Assembly (NCBI RefSeq): GCF_014640555.1
Contig: NZ_BMHE01000028.1
Span: 29,505 to 93,504 of the forward strand
Direction of reading: 5' to 3'
Length of the DNA: 64,000 bases
Origin: Paenibacillus marchantiophytorum
GTDB lineage: Bacteria > Bacillota > Bacilli > Paenibacillales > NBRC-103111
The notes under the pieces were generated by a model, which worked only from the letters and a program-made list of their open reading frames with translations, did not search any database and was not told the origin of the DNA. Position 1 is the stretch's first letter, and each line of letters begins with the position of its first letter. Positions 55,445 to 63,971 of this stretch are shown piece after piece. The position numbers were made by a program, and so were the translations under genes.

Positions 55445-56542
55445 TTATTTGGCTGCTGGTTTGTAAATCTGGTCGAAGACTCCCCCGTCATTAAAATGAA
55501 CGGTTTGTACTTTCCCCCAACCGCCGTATGGCGCGTCATTGATCGTCACCAGCTTAAGTTTCGGGAATTTTGACTCATATTTCTTCACAATCGCCTCAGA
55601 TGACGGACGGTAGAAGTTTTCCGCTGCAATCGTTTGGCCCTCATCGCTGTACAAATAGTCGAGATAGGCTTTGGTAACTTCCTGCGTGCCTTTGCTATCC
55701 GCAACTTTATCTACGATTGCGACTGGCGGCTCAGCAAGGACGGAGACGGACGGATAGATGATTTCATACTTGTTCGGTTCGGACTTAACGGATAACAAGG
55801 CTTCGTTCTCCCAAGCGATCAGCACGTCGCCAATACCCTGCTCAACAAATGTTATTGTTGAATCGCGGGCGCCAGTGCCTAGTACTTTGACGTTCTTGTA
55901 AAGACTGCCGATAAACGCTTTGGTTTGCGCTTCATCGTTGCCTTTGCCCAGCGAGTACGCCCAGGCTGCAATGTAGTTCCAGCGCGCGCCGCCCGATGTT
56001 TTGGGATTCGGCGTAATGACCTCAATGCCCGATTTCACCAGATCATCCCAGTCTTTGATGCCTTTGGGATTACCCTTGCGCACGAGAAGCACAATCGTTG
56101 ATGTGTAAGGTGCGCTGTTGTTTTTGAACTCCTTCTGCCAGCCCGGCTGGATCAGGCCTTCCTTCTCCAATGGATCGATATCTCCGGACAGCGCTAGTGT
56201 AACTACGTCAGCCTTGATACCGTCGATGACGGATCGCGCCTGCTTGCCGGAACCGCCGTGAGACTGCTTGATTGTCACTTTGTTGCCAGTCTTCTCCTCA
56301 TACTGCTTAGCGAACGCTTTGTTGTACACTTCATATAACTCCCGCGTCGGGTCATAGGATACGTTAAGCAACTCGTAGGATTTACCCCCTGCCGGTTTGG
56401 CGCTGGCTGCTGCTGCCGTGGCAGCTGGTTGTGTCGATGCCTCCTTGCCTCCGCACGCAACCGTGCCTGCAACGAGTGCAGACAGCACGAATAATGACGA
56501 TGATCGTTTCAAAAGCGGCTTCCAAGCGAATGTGTTTCCCAT
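55445..56542 (-). CDS. sbp: Sulfate-binding lipoprotein
   Basis: A 365-residue sulfate/thiosulfate-binding protein. The signal peptide leads to the lipobox AGTVAC near residue 30, then an Ala-rich spacer. NVSYDPTRELYEVYN, QSHGGSGKQARSVIDG and TPNPKTSGGARWN are family hallmarks of sulfate binding. It is the first gene of the operon, with AGAGAGGGG before the start. Confidence 0.95.
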   Translation of the reverse strand: MGNTFAWKPLLKRSSSLFVLSALVAGTVACGGKEASTQPAATAAAASAKPAGGKSYELLNVSYDPTRELYEVYNKAFAKQYEEKTGNKVTIKQSHGGSGKQARSVIDGIKADVVTLALSGDIDPLEKEGLIQPGWQKEFKNNSAPYTSTIVLLVRKGNPKGIKDWDDLVKSGIEVITPNPKTSGGARWNYIAAWAYSLGKGNDEAQTKAFIGSLYKNVKVLGTGARDSTITFVEQGIGDVLIAWENEALLSVKSEPNKYEIIYPSVSVLAEPPVAIVDKVADSKGTQEVTKAYLDYLYSDEGQTIAAENFYRPSSEAIVKKYESKFPKLKLVTINDAPYGGWGKVQTVHFNDGGVFDQIYKPAAK

Positions 56543-56587
56543 AAATAATGACCCCTCTCTTTACTGCTTAATTTTTTTTGTGAAACT

Positions 56588-56662
56588 AAAACCAACTTAA
56601 TCATATGGTTTTAGTTGGTTTTATGTTGAAATTAATCTATCATCGTAGGGAATATCTGTCAA
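56588..56662 (-). promoter_or_regulatory. Promoter and inverted repeat upstream of sbp
   Basis: Minus-strand TTGACA (56657-56662), 17-base spacer, TAGATT (56634-56639). Between this and sbp lies a perfect inverted repeat AAAACCAACT / AGTTGGTTTT (56588-56622). It lies downstream of the transcription start and may be an operator. The regulator is unknown; a CymR-like control would be plausible for sulfur genes. Confidence 0.65.
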
Positions 56663-56843
56663 CAAATATTTATGTGGGTATGTTCAAGCGGGGATGAGGT
56701 TGGGATTTTGGCTGTAAACCCGAATCCCAGAAGTACGAATTTTAATGATTCCTAATCGTTGACATGGTAAAATCTTCGTGCTAAAATCCGAAACACAGTA
56801 AACGTATCGGAAAAGTTATATTTATTTCGATATTGAAAAGAAG

Positions 56844-57662
56844 GTGATTCCTATTGTCAACGTACCCATACAATACCTTTCTTTGAAAAAGGATTTGGCG
56901 AGAGCAATCGAATCCGATCACTTGAGTCTCTACTATCAGCCGCAAGTTGAAATGAAGAATCGGCATATTGCAGGCATTGAAGGACTTGTCCGCTGGAATC
57001 ATCCGAATTATGGGGTAGTACCGCCATCTTCCTTCATCCCAATCGCCGAAGAGAACGGACTTATCGTACAACTTGGTTTATGGGTAATGCGTGAAGGGTG
57101 TATGGCAAACCATCGCTTTACCGCACTTGGGCTTCCACCGCTGCCCGTTTCGATCAATATATCGCCTATTCAATTGAACAGTCCGGCCTTTCTCGACGAC
57201 TTGCATCGCATCATCCAAGAGACTGGCGTAGATACTCAATTGCTTGAACTGGAAATAACCGAATCCGTGGAGATTAATAAGGTTGACCGAATAAGCCGGA
57301 TGCTTCGTAAGGTTCGTAATATGGGAATCAGAACGGCCATTGACGATTTTGGAGCCGGTTTAAGCAATTATCATCGACTGCGCCATTTACCTGTCGATCG
57401 GTTAAAGCTAGATAGGTCGTTAATACGGGACATTCACACCAGCGATAATCAGCGCTTCATCGTTTCGGCAATTATTCTTCTTGCGAATCGAATGGGCATT
57501 GATGTCATCGCCGAAGGTGTTGAACAGGCGGAACAGGAAAGGGTGCTACTGGAACTTGGTTGTAGTCTTGCACAAGGGTTTTATTACGGGCAGCCGATGA
57601 CATGCTCACAATGGGAAAATTATTATTCCCATCACCTTGGATTGAACTTGTATTCCATTTAA
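56844..57662 (+). CDS. EAL-domain cyclic-di-GMP phosphodiesterase
   Basis: A stand-alone EAL protein of 272 residues without GGDEF or sensor domain. The signature is EGLVRW instead of EALVRW but keeps the catalytic Glu. Metal and catalytic residues in SINISPIQL, LEITES, AIDDFGAG, LKLDRSLI, IAEGVE and YYGQP are present, so it is probably active, degrading c-di-GMP to pGpG. GTG at 56844 is used as start, but AAGAAGG is very close to it and the N-terminus is uncertain. It is 25 bases before a chemoreceptor gene, suggesting an operon. Confidence 0.85.
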   Translation: MIPIVNVPIQYLSLKKDLARAIESDHLSLYYQPQVEMKNRHIAGIEGLVRWNHPNYGVVPPSSFIPIAEENGLIVQLGLWVMREGCMANHRFTALGLPPLPVSINISPIQLNSPAFLDDLHRIIQETGVDTQLLELEITESVEINKVDRISRMLRKVRNMGIRTAIDDFGAGLSNYHRLRHLPVDRLKLDRSLIRDIHTSDNQRFIVSAIILLANRMGIDVIAEGVEQAEQERVLLELGCSLAQGFYYGQPMTCSQWENYYSHHLGLNLYSI

Positions 57663-57687
57663 TTAGTTGGATATGTGAAGGAGATGG

Positions 57688-59838
57688 TTGATTGCTATGG
57701 AACGATTTATTTTTCTCATTCGATGGTCGCGGTCTTTCGGGTCGCTCGGCTTAAAACCAGGGATATTATTGTTAAATCGGCTATCGTTCTTGGGTAAGTT
57801 TGCGTTGATCGGCATTGTGGTGCTCGTGCCATTGCTCGTTTTGACTGGACAATCCGTTATCGACTCTCGCGCCTCGCTGTCTGCTGTTCGGAAACAGATT
57901 GATGGTTTGGCGGCCGTTCGTACGGCAGGCGATCTTGTACGCACGCTTGAACTGCATCGGACGCTTCAGGAAAGCGCCCGTACGAATCAGTCGGATGTCG
58001 AGCACTTCCAAGCTGCAGAAACCAAAGCGGATATTGCGATAGAAACTCTTGGATTCTACGTGGCGAAAGAAGGTGGGGATAAATTACTGCAAGAGACGTG
58101 GAGTGATTTCGTCGGCCGATGGAACCAATTAAAAGCGCAAGGACAAGAATTAAAACGCATCGAAAGCTCTGAAGTTCATACGGTACTGTTAAACCGGTTA
58201 TCAAGATTAATCGATCGGTTAGGCATGGAGTCGGGCCTTCTTACGGATTCTCAACCAGAATTATTTCAAATAAAGGATGAGACCATTCGGCAATTTCCCA
58301 AGCTCTTGCTCCATTTCGACAATTTTCAGGTCGATATGCAGGTGGCAGTTACGCAATCGACAATCGGTGTTAATGATAAGAATAAGATTGCTGCGGAAGC
58401 AGAAGCGGTCGATACGGAATGGGCGGCAATTTATCAAGCTTCTTCGGACCCCGGTCAAGCAGCTGCACATTATGGGGTGAAAGATGGAGACGCGAAAACG
58501 CAGGAAGCCGTTAAGCGTATGCTGGATGACGTTCAGTCCAAAGTTGTATTGCCACTCAAGGTTTCACTGAATGTGCAGGATTGGCTGCAGTTGTCGGGCG
58601 ATGTGGCAGATCGGATATATGAGCAATGGAATGGACGGATTGATTGGATCGATCAAAGTCTGCATGAGCGTGTTGCGAGCGAGAACAAGATGACGTTCTT
58701 GATTCAACTGATTTGTATCGTAGCGGTATTGGCGTCCATTTATTTGTTTTTGGCGCTTTATCGTTCGATCACTCGTGTTGTTTTGGATATGGAGAAAGCT
58801 GCGCTACGACTTGCCGATGGCGATTTGACGGCACGCTTTCAAATTGGAACAAAGGACGAGTTTCGAGTCGTAGCTAACAGCTTTAACCATGTTTGCGAAT
58901 CGTTCCAGTCCGTTTTGCTTGAAGTAAGCCAATCCTCTAATCAATTGGCTGCTTCTTCGGAACAGCTATCGGCAAGCGCAGGGCAAAGTTCCAAGGCCAC
59001 TGAACATATTGCGGGTATTACCGAACAGATGGCGGACGGGGCCAGTCAACAGGTTTACAAGGTTGAGGAAAGCGTCCAAACGATTCAAGAAGTATCGGCA
59101 AAAATTCAGCAAATTGCAGTGAGTGCACAATCTGTAGCGGAGACTACAACAACAGCCTCTGAGAAATCATCGGAAGGCGGACGCGCTATTCAGACCGCTA
59201 TAGGACAGATGAGTTCCATTAGCAGTTCTGTGAATGGACTCGCACGAGTTATTACCCAACTAGCCGTTACTTCCCAAGAGATTAGCCGAATTACTGAAGC
59301 AATCACGCAAATATCGCAGCAAACCAATTTAATCTCTCTTAACGCTGCAATCGAAGCGGCTAGGGCAGGCGAGCACGGACGCGGATTTGCTGTAGTAGCA
59401 GATGAAGTAAAGAAACTTGCGGGACAATCTTTCCAATCGACGAAAAAAATTACGGATCTGATCCATGTTATTCAAGGCGAGATCGATAAGGTTCAGGAAT
59501 CCATGCAATCGGCAACCGAGGAAGTAATGTTGGGAATGGAAGTCGTGCATACGGCGGGAAGCCTATTTTCCGAGATTGAACACTTTGTTGATGAGGTTAA
59601 CAGCCAAGTGCGAGAGGTTTCAGCAGCAACTCAGCATATTTCCGCCGGAACAACGCAAGCTGTACAAGCCATTGAAGTAATCGCCAGTGTGGCTCAAGCA
59701 ACTGCATCCCGATCCCAAAATGTATCTGCTGCTGCAGAAGAGCAACTGGCTTCTATGGAGGAAATTTCATCCTCATCTTTGGAACTTTCGCACATGGCTG
59801 AGGAGTTGCAAGTATTAGTGGACAAATTCAAGCTGTAA
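57688..59838 (+). CDS. Methyl-accepting chemotaxis protein
   Basis: A membrane chemoreceptor of about 716 residues with a first membrane segment (about 30-50), an extracytoplasmic sensor of about 280 residues, a second membrane segment (about 335-355), a HAMP domain and a long signalling coiled coil. The hairpin tip has SLNAAIEAARAGEHGRGFAV. TTG at 57688 follows GAAGGAGATGG at good spacing; ATG 57697 is the alternative. The ligand is unknown. The EAL gene upstream may couple c-di-GMP to motility. Confidence 0.9.
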   Translation: MIAMERFIFLIRWSRSFGSLGLKPGILLLNRLSFLGKFALIGIVVLVPLLVLTGQSVIDSRASLSAVRKQIDGLAAVRTAGDLVRTLELHRTLQESARTNQSDVEHFQAAETKADIAIETLGFYVAKEGGDKLLQETWSDFVGRWNQLKAQGQELKRIESSEVHTVLLNRLSRLIDRLGMESGLLTDSQPELFQIKDETIRQFPKLLLHFDNFQVDMQVAVTQSTIGVNDKNKIAAEAEAVDTEWAAIYQASSDPGQAAAHYGVKDGDAKTQEAVKRMLDDVQSKVVLPLKVSLNVQDWLQLSGDVADRIYEQWNGRIDWIDQSLHERVASENKMTFLIQLICIVAVLASIYLFLALYRSITRVVLDMEKAALRLADGDLTARFQIGTKDEFRVVANSFNHVCESFQSVLLEVSQSSNQLAASSEQLSASAGQSSKATEHIAGITEQMADGASQQVYKVEESVQTIQEVSAKIQQIAVSAQSVAETTTTASEKSSEGGRAIQTAIGQMSSISSSVNGLARVITQLAVTSQEISRITEAITQISQQTNLISLNAAIEAARAGEHGRGFAVVADEVKKLAGQSFQSTKKITDLIHVIQGEIDKVQESMQSATEEVMLGMEVVHTAGSLFSEIEHFVDEVNSQVREVSAATQHISAGTTQAVQAIEVIASVAQATASRSQNVSAAAEEQLASMEEISSSSLELSHMAEELQVLVDKFKL

Positions 59839-60038
59839 TTACGGCTCGTTTCGAAAGTGTATAGTCCAAATGGCTGCAACAACAATCGACTCCCAATACT
59901 TAGGGCTTCCTTGTTGTCGGTTAATAATGTCCATACTGAAATAGTTCTGCTAAAATGGGATCATATATTTTTGAATTGAACGCAAGGCACAAAATAATAA
60001 ATAATCATCATTTTGCACAATGAAAGGGGGCAATTCGT

Positions 60039-60464
60039 TTGAATAGACAAGAGCTACAGAAAAAGGTTCGCCATACGGTACATCAACTGATCTGGGAAAA
60101 AGGGTACGTGAGCCCCTTGGATTTATTCTTAAAGATGGAAAAGATCTCTCCCAAGCTTGTAGAGGAGTGGCGATTCGGAAGAGTTCCATATCTAGAACGG
60201 GTTCTTCACGGTAACTTGGGTCAATTCAGCTTCATGATGAAAGAATTCCGGAAAATAGCCAGGGAGTTGGAACTTAAGGAATCATACTCCGCCTATATGT
60301 CCTGGGGAAAAGGTCCGAAACGTCCGCTACGTTTCTCGAAATCAGGTGACTACCAAGTTGAAAGACACTATTCCACCCGCTATGTAAAGCCGACCCAACC
60401 GGACATGCCCAACTTGAACCCGCTTCAGGGGATTAATCAGCTGCAAGAGATTGACGAAGTTTGA
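60039..60464 (+). CDS. Conserved hypothetical small protein
   Basis: A 141-residue soluble protein that begins MNRQELQKKVRHTVHQLIWE, with Trp- and Arg-rich motifs (EEWRFGRVPYLERVLHGNLG, YMSWGKGPKRPLRFSKSGD). No known domain is recognised. The TTG start at 60039 follows AAAGGGGGC. It heads a group of small genes (60.0-62.5 kb) and could be a DNA- or RNA-binding protein, but this is a guess. Confidence 0.65.
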   Translation: MNRQELQKKVRHTVHQLIWEKGYVSPLDLFLKMEKISPKLVEEWRFGRVPYLERVLHGNLGQFSFMMKEFRKIARELELKESYSAYMSWGKGPKRPLRFSKSGDYQVERHYSTRYVKPTQPDMPNLNPLQGINQLQEIDEV

Positions 60465-60703
60465 GTCTAAGCAATCTAAATAGATGTATTGATCTGTATT
60501 GATCCTGTTATTTTGGCCGACAAAGCCTGTAAAGCAGCGGATGCTGCCTGAAATGGACTCTGGAATGCAAATCAATGTCATCCTTGGAGTTGGTTTTATT
60601 CAGTTTGCTAGTTTGGTAAAGTTCTGGACACCGTGCCTGCAGAAGTCTGTTATCTGCTCGCATGTGTGCTTTTTTTTATCGGCAGTTAGGAGAGGAGGAT
60701 ATC

Positions 60704-61474
60704 ATGTATCCGCAAATTAATTTTCCCAAGAAAGTAACGGAGAGATGGCTTAATCTGGCTTTTGCTCCACTGAGCGATTACTTGAACCGGGAGCACCCGG
60801 AAGATGCCCGCAACATTATGGCATATATGACATTCATGTACAATAAAGATGAGCGATTTTACTACCGAAATTGCATCACAAATGATTCGATCGTGCTCAA
60901 TCAATTGGGGGAACTTGTTTCATTTGGCAGGGAAGCATCTGTGGGGACCGATCGTAAACCTCAAACAAGATACTGCCTCTATCTGTATCCCTCTGAGTTC
61001 CTGACGAAAATTGCTATCCAATTTGTTGGAGACGAAATCGTAGAGAGAAGATGCAGCTACTCGCAATATTCGGAATACGAGAAACAAGTGCGGAACCTTA
61101 ACGATGAGGGATGGCAGGTGATTACCGTCATTCGGGAATTTCTTGATCGAGATCTCGACCATTTCCGGTTAGGCTTCTATGCTATAATAAAGGTAACTGA
61201 TTTGGAGGTGGCAAGGATGAGATGGGAAGAAGTTCGTGAACAGTTTCCTAATGAATGGGTTGTTTGTGAGGCGTTAAAATCCCGCTCCGAGAACGGATAC
61301 TGGCTCGTTGATGAAGTAGCTGTCATTGATCGCTTTGACGACTCTACTGTTGCTATGAAACGATATTATGAATTGCATCGGGCACAGCCTTACCGGGAAT
61401 ACGGCTTCTTTCATACATCCCGTGAAAAATTAGAGATTCGAGAAAAATGGTCGGGGGTACGGGGACCCAGATGA
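60704..61474 (+). CDS. Hypothetical protein, possibly two fused parts
   Basis: A 256-residue soluble protein with no recognised domain. ATG 60704 follows GGAGAGGAGG. An internal ATG at 61217 (codon 172) has its own GGAGGTGGC and an upstream TATAAT, and would give an 85-residue product beginning MRWEEVREQFPNEWV. That part resembles small proteins I know as partners of bacterial retropepsin-like genes. The stop overlaps the retropepsin start by ATGA. So the frame may be a fusion or may make two products. Confidence 0.65.
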   Translation: MYPQINFPKKVTERWLNLAFAPLSDYLNREHPEDARNIMAYMTFMYNKDERFYYRNCITNDSIVLNQLGELVSFGREASVGTDRKPQTRYCLYLYPSEFLTKIAIQFVGDEIVERRCSYSQYSEYEKQVRNLNDEGWQVITVIREFLDRDLDHFRLGFYAIIKVTDLEVARMRWEEVREQFPNEWVVCEALKSRSENGYWLVDEVAVIDRFDDSTVAMKRYYELHRAQPYREYGFFHTSREKLEIREKWSGVRGPR

Positions 61475-61818
61475 ACATAGACGTAAGGTATGGACTGCCC
61501 TTTATTGAGGTAACCATTTGTTACCGTGGTGAAAAACTTCATTTGAATAATGTATTACTCGATACAGGCTCGGCAGGAACCATTTTCAGTGCAAATGCAG
61601 TGGATGCTGCCCCTGCCTTAGCGCCCGTCCGGCATATCTATGTCGTAGAGAATCCTGCGGTATTTTCTACGCTCGCTGATGCGGCTGACAAACTTCCGTT
61701 TGCCGGGGACATTGAAGGTCACGATACAATCGGGCCCTTGCTGATGTGCACAAGCGGTCCTGCCAGCGCTGCCGCGCTGCGTTTGTATCGTTCTCTGATG
61801 ATGAGAAACTTCGCCTAG
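61471..61818 (+). pseudogene. Retropepsin-like protease N-half fused to a JetD-like C-terminal fragment
   Basis: Residues 1-50 (MNIDVRYGLPFIEVTICYRG to LLDTGSAGTIFSANAVD) match a retropepsin-like aspartic protease with the DTGSA active site. From about residue 54 the frame changes character: VRHIYVVENPAVFSTLADAA and GPLLMCTSGPASAAALRLYR match the DUF2399 C-terminal domain of Wadjet JetD/TIGR02679 proteins. The second half of the protease fold and nearly all of JetD are missing, so this is a deletion junction. A further frame (DDEKLRLGKTQAVWDKALCE, 61797-61975) follows without known identity. Confidence 0.65.
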
Positions 61819-61975
61819 GAAAGACGCAAGCCGTATGGGACAAAGCTCTTTGTGAAGTGATGGGCGTAGGCAGTAACAAATTGTTTCAGGAACAGTTGAT
61901 TGTTCGGTTGGCCCAAGAATGGATGCTTGAGATCATGAGGTATGGTTGTGGAATGATACTCTTGGAGGGACGTCG

Positions 61976-62533
61976 TTGGGGAAGAAGAGGAAAACAAACA
62001 CACCGCGAGCCAAACGCATGAACCGGGATGGTAGGCTGCAATCGGCTGCGGCTAGCTGGCTTAAGACGTATACGGGGAATCGTCATATTTATGGATATCG
62101 CAAACATTTTGGGGTCTGTGTAGGGACAGCCATTGCGGAGTTGCGTGTGCTAGGCGTACCGCTTTCCGATGAAGTTGTTAAGAATGCTACAGAAAGTGAG
62201 CAAGCTGCCATCAGAGTAAAACAAGCCCGCAAGGAAAAAAGGCAGCAACGTCTGGAAGAGCAACGAAGCGGTGCGGTTCCGTGGTCTGATGAGACGTACG
62301 CATACATAGCCGGATATACGAGTGGGGGATTTCCATTTGGCGTTACATGGGAGGAAATGGAGCGATTCGCCGACAGGGAGAGCCTCGATCGCACAGTTCC
62401 TCCCCGAAGCAGGGATTTACACTTTTCTTCGGATGAGGAGGAACTGCTAGTTATTGAAGGGTGGGAGGCGGAAGAAGTGCCCTTCGACCTGGAGGAGTTT
62501 ATGCTCAATCAGTCGGAATGTCTTTATGAATAA
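61976..62533 (+). CDS. Conserved hypothetical protein
   Basis: A 185-residue basic protein beginning MGKKRKTNTPRAKRMNRDGR, with KTYTGNRHIYGYRKHFGVCV, a charged helix and AYIAGYTSGGFPFGVTWEEM. Similar proteins occur near retropepsin-like genes in Paenibacillus, to my recollection. The basic N-terminus suggests nucleic acid binding. TTG 61976 is chosen because GGAGGG lies seven bases before it. Confidence 0.65.
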   Translation: MGKKRKTNTPRAKRMNRDGRLQSAAASWLKTYTGNRHIYGYRKHFGVCVGTAIAELRVLGVPLSDEVVKNATESEQAAIRVKQARKEKRQQRLEEQRSGAVPWSDETYAYIAGYTSGGFPFGVTWEEMERFADRESLDRTVPPRSRDLHFSSDEEELLVIEGWEAEEVPFDLEEFMLNQSECLYE

Positions 62534-62634
62534 ATGAGAGATTTAAAGTGATAGGTAATGATTGGAATGGAGCTGTTCGAAATCTTCCATTTTCAATGAT
62601 TTAGTACGAAATACGAATAAGATTGTCTGACTAC

Positions 62635-62664
62635 GAAAAAAGCATCCTAATGGGTGCTTTTTTG
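62635..62664 (+). terminator. Terminator, near-copy of the one at 49876
   Basis: The stem and T-run match the terminator before the siderophore locus. The bases after it (TTAAG, TGCAA) are also related. Confidence 0.8.
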
Positions 62665-62704
62665 CATAGCTCCTTAAGTGCAATGGTTTAATGGTGTCTC
62701 AGAT

Positions 62705-62795
62705 AAGGCCTGCGCTTAAGGCAACCTCGGCTCATCGCAGCCATGGCAGGGGTTGCGCATAATGGTTGGTCAGAATCATAATAGGGGGTCACAGT
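62705..62795 (+). pseudogene. Scar of a FecCD-type permease gene
   Basis: The stretch GGCTCATCGCAGCCATGGC and, after a deletion, ATGGTTGGTCAGAATCATAA are close copies of bases 52925-53047 in the intact permease gene. About 67 bases between the two matches are missing, and the rest of the gene is absent. Confidence 0.7.
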
Positions 62796-62889
62796 TAATT
62801 CTTATTATTTTCCATAAGTTACTACAAAATGGATGGGTCATGTATAATAAAAACAATCTTAACTAATCAGTATGAAAGGAACTGGAACT

Positions 62890-63879
62890 GTGATTCAATT
62901 ATTTCGGAGTTTCCGTTTTGTGATTTTACTGCTGGCCACGTTCACTTCTTCTATCGGCACAGGCATTACATCCATCACGCTTCCTTGGTATATGATTGAG
63001 CAGCGCGGAGATAAGATGCTTGGGCTAATGATGATCATCGTTACGATTGTTTTATTCGTTCTGTCTCCTATGATCGGAGCCATTGTTGATCGGTTTTCAC
63101 GCAAAAGAGTATTGATAGCAACGCAGTTGTTGTGTGGCGGCATGATCGGCTGTTTTACGCTGCTGGGCGTTTATCACGCATCTTTCAGTACGTTTGATCT
63201 TACGGTTATCTCATTAGCCGGGTCTATCTATTTCACGCTTCATATTCCTACCTTTTTTGCGATTGTTCAGGAATTGTTCGATCATTCGGCGTACAAAAAA
63301 GTGAATACCGTATTTGAAATGCTGAATCAAATTGATCCGATCATCGCCGGTGCCTTGGCCAATTTTGTGCTGATGAAGCAGGACCTTTCATTTATTCTTG
63401 GGTTGGATGTTTTGAGCTATTTACTTAGCGCTGTGCTCATCGCTTTGCTTCCCTATAATCCCCGGCAGCAGGAGAAAAGAGATCGACTCAAGTCTGCTGG
63501 TTGGCTTCATGCGATGGCCGAAGGGTTTATCTACCTGCGCTTGCGGCCCCGAATGTTTTTGTTTTTTTTCTTTGCTCATATGACTTTCTTAATCGTTATG
63601 GTCGGTAATTTCTTAATTCCTGTTTATATTATAAAAGGGCTTCTCCAACCCGGCTCGTTCTTGGGCTATTATAACGCCGTTTACGCGACTGGAGCACTGG
63701 TTTGCGGCTTTATGGTCATCTGGCTTATGAACCGTATTGGTGGCTTTGCGGCACTGGTCGGGATGATGACTGTGTTTACGGCAAGCCTGACAGGAACTTT
63801 TTTGCTGCAACAGCCCGGTTTGTTTCTGCTATGTTCCCTGCTCACGGGTTTCAGCAACGCGGGGTCCAAAATCATGTAA
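62890..63879 (+). CDS. MFS transporter, probably truncated
   Basis: A major facilitator superfamily protein of 330 residues with about ten hydrophobic segments, of the group that includes multidrug and macrolide efflux proteins (VDRFSRKRVLIATQLLCGG is the loop 2-3 motif). It ends abruptly at LLTGFSNAGSKIM, where homologues continue for 60-80 residues with the last two helices. GTG 62890 follows AAAGGAACT and is preferred over ATG 62872. A frameshift or insertion near 63880 is likely. Confidence 0.75.
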   Translation: MIQLFRSFRFVILLLATFTSSIGTGITSITLPWYMIEQRGDKMLGLMMIIVTIVLFVLSPMIGAIVDRFSRKRVLIATQLLCGGMIGCFTLLGVYHASFSTFDLTVISLAGSIYFTLHIPTFFAIVQELFDHSAYKKVNTVFEMLNQIDPIIAGALANFVLMKQDLSFILGLDVLSYLLSAVLIALLPYNPRQQEKRDRLKSAGWLHAMAEGFIYLRLRPRMFLFFFFAHMTFLIVMVGNFLIPVYIIKGLLQPGSFLGYYNAVYATGALVCGFMVIWLMNRIGGFAALVGMMTVFTASLTGTFLLQQPGLFLLCSLLTGFSNAGSKIM

Positions 63880-63933
63880 CTACTTAGGTCTACCCAAAAT
63901 TTTGTTGGATATTTTCTTCGTTGGCACAAGGGA

Positions 63934-63971
63934 ATATGAATAAATATGGAGAATAGAGATTTATTCCATAT
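63934..63971. repeat. Inverted repeat at the window end
   Basis: ATATGAATAAAT / ATTTATTCCATAT around a 13-base loop, 55 bases after the early stop of the MFS gene. It could be a terminator without T-run or an element end. Confidence 0.35.

Larger units (their letters stand above)
62534..62889. other. Intergenic region with terminator and transporter scar
   Basis: It contains a terminator AAAAAAGCATCC / GGGTGCTTTTTT at 62635-62664 and a degenerate FecCD permease piece at 62705-62795. No intact gene is seen. Confidence 0.65.
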
